Positions 34,841 to 44,538 of a stretch of DNA of 64,000 nucleotides are shown here, one piece after another. The stretch is from Aurantibacter crassamenti (GTDB taxonomy: Bacteria > Bacteroidota > Bacteroidia > Flavobacteriales > Flavobacteriaceae). Location of the stretch: the NCBI RefSeq assembly GCF_016811105.1, contig NZ_JAFBGM010000001.1:1383126-1447125 (forward strand). The letters run 5' to 3'. A program made the position numbers and the translations under genes. The notes below the pieces were generated by a model. It was not told the DNA's origin, ran no database searches, and saw only the letters and a program-made list of their open reading frames with translations. Every line of letters starts with the position of its first letter. Positions within the stretch are counted from its first letter, which is position 1.

Positions 34841-35200
34841 ATGAATATTGAAGAATTCAGACAATACTGTTTATCTAAGAGAGGTGTTACTGAAGAATTT
34901 CCTTTTGATGAGCATACCTTAGTCTTTAAAGTCATGGGCAAAATGTTTGCATTGTCTGGTTTACAAAGGCTTCCACCTCAAGTAAATTTAAAATGTGATC
35001 CAGAGCGTGCAATTCAACTCCGCGAAGAATTTGATGGTGATATTATACCCGGATATCATATGAGTAAAGTGCATTGGAATACGGTTATAATTCAAAATAT
35101 TTCACCAAAATTAACTCTCGAATTAACGGATCATTCATATGATTTAGTTGTTTCAAAAATGACAAAAAAGTTACAGGCCGAACTTAAAAAGTTAGACTAG
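34841..35200 (+). CDS. MmcQ/YjbR family protein
   Basis: 119 residues. The YjbR fold pattern is clear: the CLSKRGVTEEFPFDEHTLVFKV start, then GKMFALSGL, VNLKCDPERAIQLREEF, IIPGYHMSKVHWNTV and the Asp-Ser/Tyr end LTDHSYDLVVSKM. The family has a double-wing DNA-binding-like fold, but the molecular role is not settled. The gene starts 1 nt after the acetyltransferase stop. Confidence 0.88.
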   Translation: MNIEEFRQYCLSKRGVTEEFPFDEHTLVFKVMGKMFALSGLQRLPPQVNLKCDPERAIQLREEFDGDIIPGYHMSKVHWNTVIIQNISPKLTLELTDHSYDLVVSKMTKKLQAELKKLD

Positions 35201-35247
35201 TTTCGAAACAAAATCAAACTAATTATTTTTAAATTAATTCATATCGA

Positions 35248-37020
35248 ATGCAGGATATAAAGTCCTTTTATCAAAGTAAAATACTAGTACATAAAGAGGC
35301 TTTAGAAAAGTTTAAACAAGTTTTGTTTGCTTCAAGTATGTTGCGTTTGGTTATTTTTTGTGTCGCAGCATTAGTCCTTTATTTTTTTGGAGGAAACACA
35401 AAATTGGCATTAGCAATTGTGCTGTTAACAATTGTCGCTTTTCTTTTTTTGGTGTCAAGGCATTCTAATTTGCAGCACAAAAGAGATAAAACAAAGGCGC
35501 TATTGAAAATTAATGAAACTGAAATTAAAGTTTTAAATCGTGATTTTCATGAAATGCCAGCAGGTGATGAATTTAAAGACCCATTGCATTTCTATAGTCA
35601 AGATATTGACCTTTTTGGTAGAGGGTCTTTTTTTCAATATGTGAATAGAGCAGGTTTGGTGCAAGGCGCAGAAACCCTAGCGAAAATCTTTAAAGAAAAT
35701 ACCATAGATGCTATTCTAAGAAAACAAGAAGCAATAGCTGAACTTTCAAAAATGGCCGACTGGCGTCAAGATTTTTCGGCGACGGCATCATTGACTAAAA
35801 CGGAAACAAGCACCAATAAAATAGTGGATTGGTTACATGGTTATAAGCCATTTATTCCTAAAATTATGGGTTGGCTTCCTATGGTGTTTTCCATTGCCTC
35901 GTTAAGTGTTTTCGGTTTGTATTTTTTTGATTTTTTACCCGAATCAGCTTTGATATTATGGTTGTTTATAGGGGTGATTATTTCAGGTGCATTCTTTAAA
36001 AAAATTATGGGGCTAACTGGTTTTGCATCAAAAATTCAAAGCACATTTCAGCAATACAATGAATTATTATTACAAATAGAAAAGCATGAATTTACTGCTG
36101 AACTTTTAGTAGCAAAGAAGAAACAAATTTTAAATGAGGGTAAAAAGACATCTGAGATAATTAAGAGTTTTTCAAACTTGTTGAATAGTTTAGACAAGAA
36201 CAATAACATGCTTTATGTGATTCTTGCTAATGGTTTTTTTCTTCGAAGTTTAACGCATGTGTATCATATCGAAAAATGGATAGCAACCCATGGTAATTCT
36301 GTTCAAAATTGGTTTGAAACTATAGCATTTTTTGATGCCTATAATAGTTTGGGAAATTTCGCTTTCAATCATCCGAAGTATACATTTCCGAAGTTAACGA
36401 AAGAAAATATTGTGCTCCAATCACAAGGAGCTGGCCATCCGTTAATGGATCCAGAAAAATGTGTCTTAAATGATTTTAAAATTGATGATGAACAGTTTTT
36501 TATCATTACAGGAGCTAATATGGCTGGCAAAAGCACATTTTTAAGAACGGTTTCACTGCAAATTGTTATGGCGAATATTGGTCTGCCAGTTTGTGCACAG
36601 CAAGTAGTTTACAATCCTATTAAATTAATTACGAGTATGCGTACTACCGATTCATTAACGGATGATGAGTCGTATTTTTTCTCCGAATTGAAGCGCTTAA
36701 AATATATTGTTGATGAAATTCAGACCGATAAATATTTTATCATTCTCGATGAAATCTTAAAAGGTACAAACAGTACAGATAAGGCAATTGGGTCTCGAAA
36801 GTTTGTAGAACGTTTAGTTAAATCAAAATCTACGGGTATTATAGCTACCCACGATTTAAGTTTATGTGAGGTTGCTAACGAATTGCCAATGATTGAGAAT
36901 CATTATTTTGACGCTGAAATAATCAATAACGAACTTCATTTTGATTATAAATTTAAAGATGGAATTTGTAAAAATATGAACGCTTCTTTTTTATTGAAGA
37001 AGATGGAAATAGTAGAATAG
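35248..37020 (+). CDS. Membrane-anchored MutS-like ATPase
   Basis: 590 residues. Four hydrophobic helices lie at about 31-47, 55-70, 207-227 and 233-250. The C-terminal MutS_V ATPase has Walker A GANMAGKS (422-429), Walker B FIILDE (497-502), the MutS motif TDDESYFFSELKRL and a THDL H-loop. The mismatch-binding and connector domains of MutS are missing, so classical mismatch repair is not expected. The family is widespread in Bacteroidota without a known role. It lies in the operon-like run, 47 nt after the MmcQ/YjbR gene. Confidence 0.85.
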   Translation: MQDIKSFYQSKILVHKEALEKFKQVLFASSMLRLVIFCVAALVLYFFGGNTKLALAIVLLTIVAFLFLVSRHSNLQHKRDKTKALLKINETEIKVLNRDFHEMPAGDEFKDPLHFYSQDIDLFGRGSFFQYVNRAGLVQGAETLAKIFKENTIDAILRKQEAIAELSKMADWRQDFSATASLTKTETSTNKIVDWLHGYKPFIPKIMGWLPMVFSIASLSVFGLYFFDFLPESALILWLFIGVIISGAFFKKIMGLTGFASKIQSTFQQYNELLLQIEKHEFTAELLVAKKKQILNEGKKTSEIIKSFSNLLNSLDKNNNMLYVILANGFFLRSLTHVYHIEKWIATHGNSVQNWFETIAFFDAYNSLGNFAFNHPKYTFPKLTKENIVLQSQGAGHPLMDPEKCVLNDFKIDDEQFFIITGANMAGKSTFLRTVSLQIVMANIGLPVCAQQVVYNPIKLITSMRTTDSLTDDESYFFSELKRLKYIVDEIQTDKYFIILDEILKGTNSTDKAIGSRKFVERLVKSKSTGIIATHDLSLCEVANELPMIENHYFDAEIINNELHFDYKFKDGICKNMNASFLLKKMEIVE

Positions 37021-37035
37021 TATACATTTAAATTT

Positions 37036-38037
37036 ATGGACTCGTTAACTCAAATTGTACTAGGTGCAGCTGTCGGTGAAGCCGTGCTGGGTAAAAAGGT
37101 AGGTAACAGAGTCATGCTTTGGGGTGCGGTTGCCGGTACTATTCCGGATCTTGATGTACTCACTAGGTTTTTCTTAGATACCGTTTCGGCAATTGAGTGG
37201 CATAGAGGCTTTAGCCATTCCATTTTATTTTCGGTATTATTTGCTCCGGTATTTGGTTGGTTGGTTTTTAAATTAAATCGGAATCAAACAGCATCTTTTA
37301 AAGATTGGTCTTGGTTGTTTTTCTGGGGCCTATTCACACACCCTATTCTTGATGCATTTACAACTTGGGGTACACAACTTTTTTGGCCATTTAAAACTCG
37401 ACTGGCGTTTCAGAATATATTTGTTATTGATCCACTTTATACGATACCTTTTTTAGTGTGTTTGATTTTAGCAATGCGTCAAAAAAAGACTTCAGAAAAA
37501 CGTAGAAAATATAATAAGTTAGGGTTGCTATTAAGCACATCATATTTACTAATCACATTAATTTTAAAAGGAATTTCATATCAGAAATTTACCAATAGTC
37601 TTGATGCTCAAGGAATTTCATATATTGCAATTGACACACGCCCAACACCTTTTAATACAATTTTGTGGACAGCCAATATTGATGTTGGTGATGCGTATTT
37701 AATTGGCAACTATTCATTCTTCGATTCAAAGGAAATAGAATTTACAGCATATCCTAAAAATCACGAATTATTGGGTAGTTTAAAATCAAATGAAAATGTT
37801 GAAAGGTTAATTGCTATTAGTGAAGGATGGTTTACAATTACAGAAAAGGAAGGAGTATTATTTTTTAATGATTTGAGATTCGGTCTAATGAGTCTCAATC
37901 AAGATGAAGAAAAATTTGCATTTACATACCAACTAACAGAAGTTAATAATACTGTCAATGTGACTGAAATGCCCAAATACAAAACCGATGCCAAGAAACT
38001 TTTTTCCGCGCTTTTAAATCGTATTATTGGAAATTGA
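37036..38037 (+). CDS. Membrane metal-dependent hydrolase (DUF457/YdjM-like)
   Basis: 333 residues. The N-terminal half carries the family metal-binding pattern: DSLTQIVLGAAVGEAVLGKKVG, AGTIPDLDVL, WHRGFSHSILF and FTHPILDAFTTWG, embedded in four to five transmembrane helices. The C-terminal third is a soluble beta-rich domain with no match that I recognise. Related proteins such as YdjM are predicted phospholipase-like hydrolases. The substrate is unknown. It starts 15 nt after the MutS-like gene. Confidence 0.85.
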   Translation: MDSLTQIVLGAAVGEAVLGKKVGNRVMLWGAVAGTIPDLDVLTRFFLDTVSAIEWHRGFSHSILFSVLFAPVFGWLVFKLNRNQTASFKDWSWLFFWGLFTHPILDAFTTWGTQLFWPFKTRLAFQNIFVIDPLYTIPFLVCLILAMRQKKTSEKRRKYNKLGLLLSTSYLLITLILKGISYQKFTNSLDAQGISYIAIDTRPTPFNTILWTANIDVGDAYLIGNYSFFDSKEIEFTAYPKNHELLGSLKSNENVERLIAISEGWFTITEKEGVLFFNDLRFGLMSLNQDEEKFAFTYQLTEVNNTVNVTEMPKYKTDAKKLFSALLNRIIGN

Positions 38038-38087
38038 ATAGCCCTATTCAATTAGGCTTTAAGTTGAATCCTATTTTAATATTTAAT

Positions 38088-38711
38088 ATGATTAGATATC
38101 TGTTGTTTGTTAGTGGGATTATGGGAGCAATGCTATTTGTAATTGCAAGTATTTTAGGCGGACTACAAATAGAAGGTTATAGTTTTATTGGTCAATACAT
38201 AAGCGAAAGTTTCTCAAGCGGTTTGCCAAATACAGGGTATTTGAGAGTGATGTATGTTATTAGTGGATTTTTATTGTTGGTTTTTGGTGTATTAGCTCCG
38301 TCATTTTTACCAAAGTTAAAAGGGATAAAATTGAGCTTTTACCTATTTGCTATTTTTTATGGTCTAGGTACTATTATTGTTTCAATTTTCCCCTGTGATT
38401 TTGGTTGTCCAACTGATGTTGAAACGGTAAGCATTGCTCAATTTATACATAATACTACAGCTTTTTTTACCTATACGGTAGTTCCCTTTTGCATTATAGG
38501 GTCTGGGCTGTTTTTTAAAAGTGACCCGAACACCATTTCTTTATCACGGTTTTCGTTGATAAGCGGAATACTGTCTCTTGTTTTTGTGGTACTTTTATTT
38601 AATAATACCTCTAGCTTATATATTGGTTTGTTTCAAAGAATAATTGAATCAAGTATACTGGGGTGGGTGATTTCCACCAGTTTTTTTATGTTTCGAACTT
38701 CAAAAAAGTAA
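38088..38711 (+). CDS. DUF998 family membrane protein
   Basis: 207 residues from the ATG at 38088, five to six transmembrane helices. It matches the DUF998 pattern: SILGGLQIEGYSFIGQYISE near the start, FLLLVFGVLAPSFL, FPCDFGCPTDVETVSIAQFIHN and a C-terminal ISTSFFMF. The function is unknown. A TTG at 38034, overlapping the preceding stop, would add 18 residues lacking family similarity. The next gene starts 2 nt past its stop. Confidence 0.82.
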   Translation: MIRYLLFVSGIMGAMLFVIASILGGLQIEGYSFIGQYISESFSSGLPNTGYLRVMYVISGFLLLVFGVLAPSFLPKLKGIKLSFYLFAIFYGLGTIIVSIFPCDFGCPTDVETVSIAQFIHNTTAFFTYTVVPFCIIGSGLFFKSDPNTISLSRFSLISGILSLVFVVLLFNNTSSLYIGLFQRIIESSILGWVISTSFFMFRTSKK

Positions 38712-38713
38712 TT

Positions 38714-40555
38714 ATGTTTAAGAATAGTTTATTGTGTTTGATACTTGTGATAATAATATCCTCCTGTAAAGAGGAAACCAAAACCCAAGAATTAGTTGAA
38801 TATCAAAAATACCACACGGTTACTTTGTCTTTTGAAGGTCCTGAAACTTCAGAGGAGGCCAGTGAGAATCCATTTTTAGACTATCGATTAAATGTTAATT
38901 TTAAAAATGAAAACAGCGAATATACTGTCCGTGGTTTTTATGCAGCTGATGGTAACGCAGCTGAAAGCAGTGCAAACAGTGGTAAGGTTTGGCAGGTGCG
39001 TTTTAATCCGGAAGAAGAAGGAGAATGGCACTATACAGCTCAATTATTTAAAGGTGATTCAATTGCGTTGAAAACTGAAAGTAGTGGCGAAGCAATTGAA
39101 ATCACAAATGCTAACGGAGCTTTTAAAGTGATTGCTTCAGATAAAAAAGGAAAAGATTTTAGAGCAAACGGGAGGCTGGTAAATGACAACGGATATTTCC
39201 GTTTTAAGGAATCAGGTAAGTATTGGTTAAAGGGAGGAGCTGATAGTCCTGAAAATTTATTGGCTTTTAAAGATTTTGACGGTACATATCGCATGCAAAC
39301 CTCTAGTGATGATGGCGAGGCTAAAACCAATGATACCATTCATAGTTATGCGCCCCATGTAAATGATTGGGAAGCAGGTGATCCAACTTGGCAAGATGGA
39401 AAAGGTAAGGGCCTAATTGGGGCACTCCATTATTTGTCTTCAAAGAAAATGAATGTGGTTTATTTTTTAACAAATAACATTTTAGGGGATGGCAAAGATG
39501 TATGGCCCTATGTGAGTCCGGATGATTTTACAAGGTTTGATGTAAGTAAGCTAGATCAATGGGAAATAGTTTTTGAATACATGCAGTCTAAGGGTATTCT
39601 AATGCATATGGTGTTACAAGAAACAGAAAATGAAACCATGCTAGATGGTGGTGATACTGGGCCAATGCGTCAATTATATTTACATGAACTAATAGCACGT
39701 TTTGGTCATCATTTGGGTATGAATTTTAATTTAGGAGAAGAAAATGGTTATGCAGAATTTACACCCATTTCACAGAACGATGCACAAAGAAGGTCAATGA
39801 CTAGTTTTATTAAGAAAATTGATCCTTTTAATCATCCGGTGCTGTTACATACGCATTCACACGAGCCAGCTAGAGCAGATATTTTAGACTCTATTGTTGG
39901 ATTTAAAGAGTTAGATGGACTTTCATTGCAGGTAGACAAACGAGAAGAAGTAGCAGATGTTGTTGAGACGTGGAAGCGTAAATCGAAAGAATCTGGTAAT
40001 GAATGGATGATTACTATGGATGAAATAGGGATGTGGCATACAGGGGCTAGATCTGATTCTTTAGACGGAAATCACGATTCATTACGGCGTTATGTTTTGT
40101 GGGGAAGCTTATTGTCTGGTGCTGCAGGTGTAGAATGGTACTTTGGGGCTAATAATCGCTATCATGATCTTAATACGGAAGATTGGCGTAGCAGAGACCG
40201 TTTGTGGGAAATTACCGATTTTGCACTTCATTTTTTTGAAAATTATATTCCGTATTGGGATATGAGTGCATCACCAACTTTAATCAATTCTAAAGAAGCG
40301 TATTGCTTAAGTAAACCAGGTGAAATTTATGCCGTTTATATTCCAGATAATAAGTCAACCTATTCAATCGATTTAACTGATATTACAGGTGATTTTGAGG
40401 TAAAATGGTATAATCCGTTAAGCGGTGATGGTCTTCATGAAGGTTCTGTAAATGCAATTATGGGGGGTGGTAAGCGACTTTTAGGTCTTCCTCCAGAAGT
40501 TAATAATACTTCCGATAAGCAAGATTGGGTTGTTTTAATCAAGAAAAAGAATTAA
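38714..40555 (+). CDS. DUF5060 domain lipoprotein, predicted glycoside hydrolase
   Basis: 613 residues. A type II signal peptide ends ILVIIISSC, so it is anchored to a membrane. The DUF5060 beta domain covers about 30-155 (KVWQVRFNPEEEGEWHYTAQ). A TIM-barrel-like part follows, with KYWLKGGADSPENLLAF, the acidic motif NFNLGEENGYAEF and MDEIGMWHTG. The end is a collagen-binding-like beta domain (VKWYNPLSGDG). The two Glu residues in these motifs are candidate catalytic residues. It resembles the N-terminal part of the large protein at 10018 in design, but lacks T9SS and accessory modules. It ends a run of mostly housekeeping or unknown genes. Confidence 0.82.
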   Translation: MFKNSLLCLILVIIISSCKEETKTQELVEYQKYHTVTLSFEGPETSEEASENPFLDYRLNVNFKNENSEYTVRGFYAADGNAAESSANSGKVWQVRFNPEEEGEWHYTAQLFKGDSIALKTESSGEAIEITNANGAFKVIASDKKGKDFRANGRLVNDNGYFRFKESGKYWLKGGADSPENLLAFKDFDGTYRMQTSSDDGEAKTNDTIHSYAPHVNDWEAGDPTWQDGKGKGLIGALHYLSSKKMNVVYFLTNNILGDGKDVWPYVSPDDFTRFDVSKLDQWEIVFEYMQSKGILMHMVLQETENETMLDGGDTGPMRQLYLHELIARFGHHLGMNFNLGEENGYAEFTPISQNDAQRRSMTSFIKKIDPFNHPVLLHTHSHEPARADILDSIVGFKELDGLSLQVDKREEVADVVETWKRKSKESGNEWMITMDEIGMWHTGARSDSLDGNHDSLRRYVLWGSLLSGAAGVEWYFGANNRYHDLNTEDWRSRDRLWEITDFALHFFENYIPYWDMSASPTLINSKEAYCLSKPGEIYAVYIPDNKSTYSIDLTDITGDFEVKWYNPLSGDGLHEGSVNAIMGGGKRLLGLPPEVNNTSDKQDWVVLIKKKN

Positions 40556-40746
40556 TAAAGCGAATATGACAAGATTTTAATGGTGTCATTATAACGCTTG
40601 TAAAATATGTTATACAACAAAGTTTGTAATTTAACCTTCCTAAAATTGCGGTTTCACAACATAATTTTTTAGATCAGTAGTATAATTCTTACATTTATCA
40701 TGTAAAAGTAATAATTCCCCAAACTAAAGATTACTTACGTGTATTT

Positions 40747-41094
40747 ATGGAGGTCGAAATGGAATATATAGAAGAGTTTCCGAATATGGATTATGTGATT
40801 CATCTCGGAGGAACCGATTTCGATTTCGAGAAGAAGTTCATTGCTATCCTTAAAAAAGAGTTTACATGGCAATTAGGAAATTACCTATATCATATTAAAA
40901 AGGATGAACCAAGGGCAGCTGCTGAAGTGGTGCATAAAATTAAATTTAAGTTTAGTATTTTAGGAATGAACCATGCGTTTGCATTTTCAGAATATTATGA
41001 AACCAGGTTGCATGTAGGTAACTCGGATTTGGATGAAGATTTTAAGAAGTATTTGAGAAAAATAAATGAGTTTCTTAAAACTTTAGAAGATTAA
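40747..41094 (+). CDS. Hpt-domain-like phosphotransfer protein
   Basis: 115 residues, all helical. The segment AAAEVVHKIKFKFSILGM places a phosphorylatable His63 with the H-x-x-K context of histidine phosphotransfer domains, and the length fits a single Hpt four-helix bundle. Such proteins shuttle phosphate between hybrid sensor kinases and response regulators. No partner kinase is adjacent; the only hybrid sensor in the window is at 48953 and has its own receiver. The stop is 6 bp from the convergent DUF4407 stop. Confidence 0.75.
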   Translation: MEVEMEYIEEFPNMDYVIHLGGTDFDFEKKFIAILKKEFTWQLGNYLYHIKKDEPRAAAEVVHKIKFKFSILGMNHAFAFSEYYETRLHVGNSDLDEDFKKYLRKINEFLKTLED

Positions 41095-41100
41095 CTGTTC

Positions 41101-42201
41101 CTATAAATTTTTTAATTGTATTTCGTGAAAAGCATCAGCTTGGCTCTTTAAAAGTGCTTCTGTTTTTTTCTTTTTATAGGCGTAAACTTCGTGTTCCTCT
41201 TCAATTTCAGTGTAAATCCTTTCGTTTAAAAATGTGTCCGTAGCTAATAGTTTTTCACGCTGTGTTACTTTTTGTCTAATCCAAGTTTGGAGGATACTTT
41301 CTTCCTCTTCTAATTTTAAATCATATTCGCCTTTTGGCGCCAGTAGTTTTGCAATAATAGGTGAGGTCTCGATGGCTAAGAATAGCAAAAAGATAAACAA
41401 TGAAGGCATTAGTGGTAATTGTTTGAGTGCGTTAATACGAGCCATGAGTCCGTCAAAACCATCAATTACCGGTTGCGAATTTTTTACTACTTCTGCATAG
41501 TCATCATTTAATACCTTAATCTGGGTTTCAATGCCGTTTATTTTTTCAGCGTTTGTGGCTTTTAATTGGGTTAACTCAGCCAATGTAGCATCATGCTTTA
41601 CACGCTTTTCAGCATAAACCGGACCTTTGCCTAAAAGTTTGGTGCCTGCTGTGCCTTCAGCTTCATTAATATAAATATCATATAGTGCATTTGTTTCAGC
41701 TTCTTTTGTAATAATTTCAGATTTTAAAGCAGCAATATCTTGCTTTAATTTTTCAATTGCTGGAGTGTATTGTAATGCCAATTGTTGTTTATTGGCTAGC
41801 GTCATTTCGTTTTTTTGTTCTAAAAGCACTTGATTAATTTCTTTTTCAAAAATTTTCATTTCTAATGGCTTCGAAATAACAACGGCTATTATAAGTGCAA
41901 GAACTATTCTAGGGCTGGCTTGTACTAATTCGCTTTTAAAACTATCTCTTTTTTTAATAGTAGAGACAATATAACGGTCTAGGTTAAAAATGAGCAACCC
42001 CCATAATAATCCGAAGAAAACGGAAGAATAGATGGTATCAAAAACTGTGAAAAGAGCATAACTGCAGGCAATAAAAGCCATAACAGCGGTGAAGAAAACA
42101 GTAGCGCCTATGCCGGCATATTTGTTTTGTTCACCTTCCGAACAGGTTGCTAGAATTACAGAATCTGCACCTGAACAGCGAATAAAAAATTGCTGTAACA
42201 T
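41101..42201 (-). CDS. DUF4407 domain membrane protein
   Basis: 366 residues. The N-terminal region opens with FIRCSGADSVILATCSEGEQNKYAGIGATVFFTAVMAFIA, matching DUF4407. Three transmembrane helices precede a long coiled coil (about 120-245, rich in Lys, Glu and Leu), then another helix pair near 262-285 (PLMPSLFIFLLFLAIETSPIIAKLL) and a charged cytosolic tail. The function is unknown. The gene stands alone on the minus strand. Confidence 0.88.
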   Translation of the reverse strand: MLQQFFIRCSGADSVILATCSEGEQNKYAGIGATVFFTAVMAFIACSYALFTVFDTIYSSVFFGLLWGLLIFNLDRYIVSTIKKRDSFKSELVQASPRIVLALIIAVVISKPLEMKIFEKEINQVLLEQKNEMTLANKQQLALQYTPAIEKLKQDIAALKSEIITKEAETNALYDIYINEAEGTAGTKLLGKGPVYAEKRVKHDATLAELTQLKATNAEKINGIETQIKVLNDDYAEVVKNSQPVIDGFDGLMARINALKQLPLMPSLFIFLLFLAIETSPIIAKLLAPKGEYDLKLEEEESILQTWIRQKVTQREKLLATDTFLNERIYTEIEEEHEVYAYKKKKTEALLKSQADAFHEIQLKNL

Positions 42202-42323
42202 TGTGATTTATTTTGATTGATGAATGAAAAAACACTGCGGTTACAGCACTCATTTAAAGATGCCAAACCATATAGAACAATGCCTTTAAGTAGTATTAGA
42301 CTTCGCCCAGCATAAAAAGTTAC

Positions 42324-42349
42324 AAAAAAGCCTCAATAAAATGAGGCTT
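42324..42349 (-). terminator. Terminator of the second BlaI/BlaR1 operon
   Basis: A perfect 8-bp stem (AAGCCTCA at 42328-42335 with TGAGGCTT at 42342-42349) around a 6-nt loop. On the minus strand it is followed by six T, about 20 bp past the peptidase stop. Confidence 0.8.
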
Positions 42350-42369
42350 ATACTTGGTGATAGTTTCTT

Positions 42370-44148
42370 TTAATTGCCAATTTCAATTGGCTCAGTTGTA
42401 AGTTTAACTATTGGTTTATTGTCTTTTGATTTTTTTGACTCTATGTTGATTTCATCATTTTCTTTTAGAAGCTTGATGGCCTCATCAGCACTTATTTCTT
42501 TTTTTTCAAAGTAAAAAATAGCATCTTTTTTGGCCATTTCAATGATATGGTCTAAGGGTGTTTTTGGTTTGGGTGGCGCTGGTGGAGCAGGCATGTAAAA
42601 CTGTTCTCCTTTTTCTTCCACCGCAATTATATCATCAATAGAATTTATACTTTCTATTTCATTGCGATAATAATTTAATGATACTCGATTAGGAGCAACT
42701 GGTTTTATTGGACTATAAAATTTTGAACCAACTACATCATTTGGATCTTGATGTGCAATAATTTCTTTAATGATTTCTTCCGCCTTGTCTTTTTTCATAG
42801 GATGAGGAGGCATGGGTGGTTCTGGTGGTTCCGGAAAATCTGGAAAAGGTTCAGCGTTCGAACGTTGGTCCTCGGTCATCTGATTATGAAGATATTCTAG
42901 TCGATTTACATCTCCTTTTTTTATCCTGATGTTTACTTCCTCTTCCATCATGAGATTGTATTTTTTTGCTAGGGCATTGTATTCGGTAACTTGTTCTTTG
43001 GTAGCTCCATCTTGAGGGCATTCAGGAAAAGGCAGTGCTTTTGTTTTTTGGTCATCAGACATTTTTCTGTAAATGACTTCCAGTGTTTTTAAATCTTTCA
43101 ATGGAATCACTCTTTTTTCCACAGATATTGCATTATATTTTTTAGCAAGGCTGTTGTACTTTTTAATTTCTTGAGGTGTTGCGTTGGTATAAACCACTGC
43201 ACTCTCTTTTTGTTGTTTTACCTGTATTGAGTTAACAGGTGTAGCTTCAATAATAGTTATAGTTTTTTTATTACTAAATCCGTAAAGTAAAACTGTTAGC
43301 AAGGGTAGAAGCAGCAGACTTCGAAAGAGTACTGCTTTTTTTGATGTTGTTGATTTCATGATTGTAATTCGTTTTTTGATTGATGAATAATTGATGGCAT
43401 TCGATACTGATGGTTGAAATATATTTTCGTTTTCTGATGACAAAAACGACAATAATGTATTTTGATAAGTTACTATATCAACGGAATTGGTAAGAACAGC
43501 TTGATCAGCTAGAAATTCATGATTTAGTTTTATAGCTTTTTTAAAGAAATAGAACAACGGATTAAACCAAAAAACGACTTGTAGCATTTCAATTAGCAAT
43601 ACATCTGTACTATGCTTTTGGCGTGCATGTGTTTCTTCATGTAATAATACTTCCTTCGGGATAGTGTTTGTTTCAAACTTGGTTTTGTTTAAAAAGATGT
43701 AGTTGAAAAACGTATGCGGTACAATTTTTTCTTGCAGTAGCACTTGTATGAAGCTAGCATTTTTGTATTTCGGATTCCGTTTAATTCGATGTACTATTCG
43801 AAACAGATTTTTAAAGAATTTGTATCCGAAGAAAAACAATCCTAAGGCATAAATAATCCATAAAATAGGTTCGTAGTTAAGAACAAATGATTCTGTATTT
43901 TGGGTTTTTTCGAATTCAGCGTTGGTATTTTGCTGAACGCCTATAGGAACTAATTCGTTGATAGTTGGTGTAGATGATACTATTATATATTCAGTAAACA
44001 CCAGTGCCGGAATAGCTAATGATAAAACTAAAGAACCTATTAAGTAAAAGCGTTTAAACACATGCATGTTTTCCTTTTCTAAAAATATTTTATAGAATAG
44101 GAGTAATAGGGCTAAACAGGCTGCAGATTTTACGATATAGATTAGCAT
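42370..44148 (-). CDS. BlaR1-type M56 family metallopeptidase with repeat-rich sensor region
   Basis: 592 residues. Transmembrane helices lie near 3-21, 35-55, 94-114 and 275-290; the zinc-peptidase motif HEETH is at 170-174. The region beyond the last helix is unlike beta-lactam sensors: two related units at about 328-378 and 387-440 (each with YN, LAKKYN, then DDQ or EDQ and PFP) are followed by proline-rich segments (PEPPEPPMPPHP and APPAPPKPKTP) and a helical end. It should relay an envelope signal to the BlaI protein encoded 2 nt upstream. The ligand is unknown. Not similar in its C-terminus to the M56 protein at 26286. Confidence 0.88.
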   Translation of the reverse strand: MLIYIVKSAACLALLLLFYKIFLEKENMHVFKRFYLIGSLVLSLAIPALVFTEYIIVSSTPTINELVPIGVQQNTNAEFEKTQNTESFVLNYEPILWIIYALGLFFFGYKFFKNLFRIVHRIKRNPKYKNASFIQVLLQEKIVPHTFFNYIFLNKTKFETNTIPKEVLLHEETHARQKHSTDVLLIEMLQVVFWFNPLFYFFKKAIKLNHEFLADQAVLTNSVDIVTYQNTLLSFLSSENENIFQPSVSNAINYSSIKKRITIMKSTTSKKAVLFRSLLLLPLLTVLLYGFSNKKTITIIEATPVNSIQVKQQKESAVVYTNATPQEIKKYNSLAKKYNAISVEKRVIPLKDLKTLEVIYRKMSDDQKTKALPFPECPQDGATKEQVTEYNALAKKYNLMMEEEVNIRIKKGDVNRLEYLHNQMTEDQRSNAEPFPDFPEPPEPPMPPHPMKKDKAEEIIKEIIAHQDPNDVVGSKFYSPIKPVAPNRVSLNYYRNEIESINSIDDIIAVEEKGEQFYMPAPPAPPKPKTPLDHIIEMAKKDAIFYFEKKEISADEAIKLLKENDEINIESKKSKDNKPIVKLTTEPIEIGN

Positions 44149-44150
44149 GA

Positions 44151-44516
44151 CTACTTATTTTTAATTTCGCTGTCGATTAATTTTCTCAAATCTTCCAACT
44201 CTTCTTTTGAGAGGTTAGTCTCTTGGGTAAAGAAAGAAGCAAATTGCCCCGGACTATTATTAAAAAAGTTTTTGATAAGTCCGTTTACATGTTTCGAGAA
44301 ATAATCTTTCTTTTTCACAAGCGGATAATATTCTCGAGACCTGCCAAAACTGTTATAGGTGATAAAGTTTTTATCGGTCATTCTTTTTAAAAGAGTAGCT
44401 ACAGTTGTTGTAGCGGGTTTTGGTTCTGGATAAGCATCAAGTAAATCTTTCATGAAAGCCTTTTTCTGCTTCCATAAAATATTCATTAATTCTTCTTCAG
44501 ATTTAGATAATTGCAT
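44151..44516 (-). CDS. BlaI/MecI/CopY family transcriptional repressor (second copy)
   Basis: 121 residues. The winged helix-turn-helix domain is clear: LSKSEEELMNILWKQKKAFMKDLLDAYPEPKPATTTVATLLKRMTDKNFI. The C-terminal helix (LSKEELEDLRKLI) resembles the dimerisation segment. It starts the operon with the M56 peptidase gene 2 nt away. CTACAAATGTAG and a similar dyad lie just upstream and are likely operators. The sequence and the operators differ from the module at 25878. Confidence 0.92.
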   Translation of the reverse strand: MQLSKSEEELMNILWKQKKAFMKDLLDAYPEPKPATTTVATLLKRMTDKNFITYNSFGRSREYYPLVKKKDYFSKHVNGLIKNFFNNSPGQFASFFTQETNLSKEELEDLRKLIDSEIKNK

Positions 44517-44538
44517 TTCTACAGTTTTAGAATGTGTT

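Noticed and set aside
42370-44148. Beta-lactam resistance regulator (blaR1/mecR1) in the strict sense
   Set aside because: The peptidase part fits, but there is no penicillin-binding sensor domain and no beta-lactamase gene nearby.
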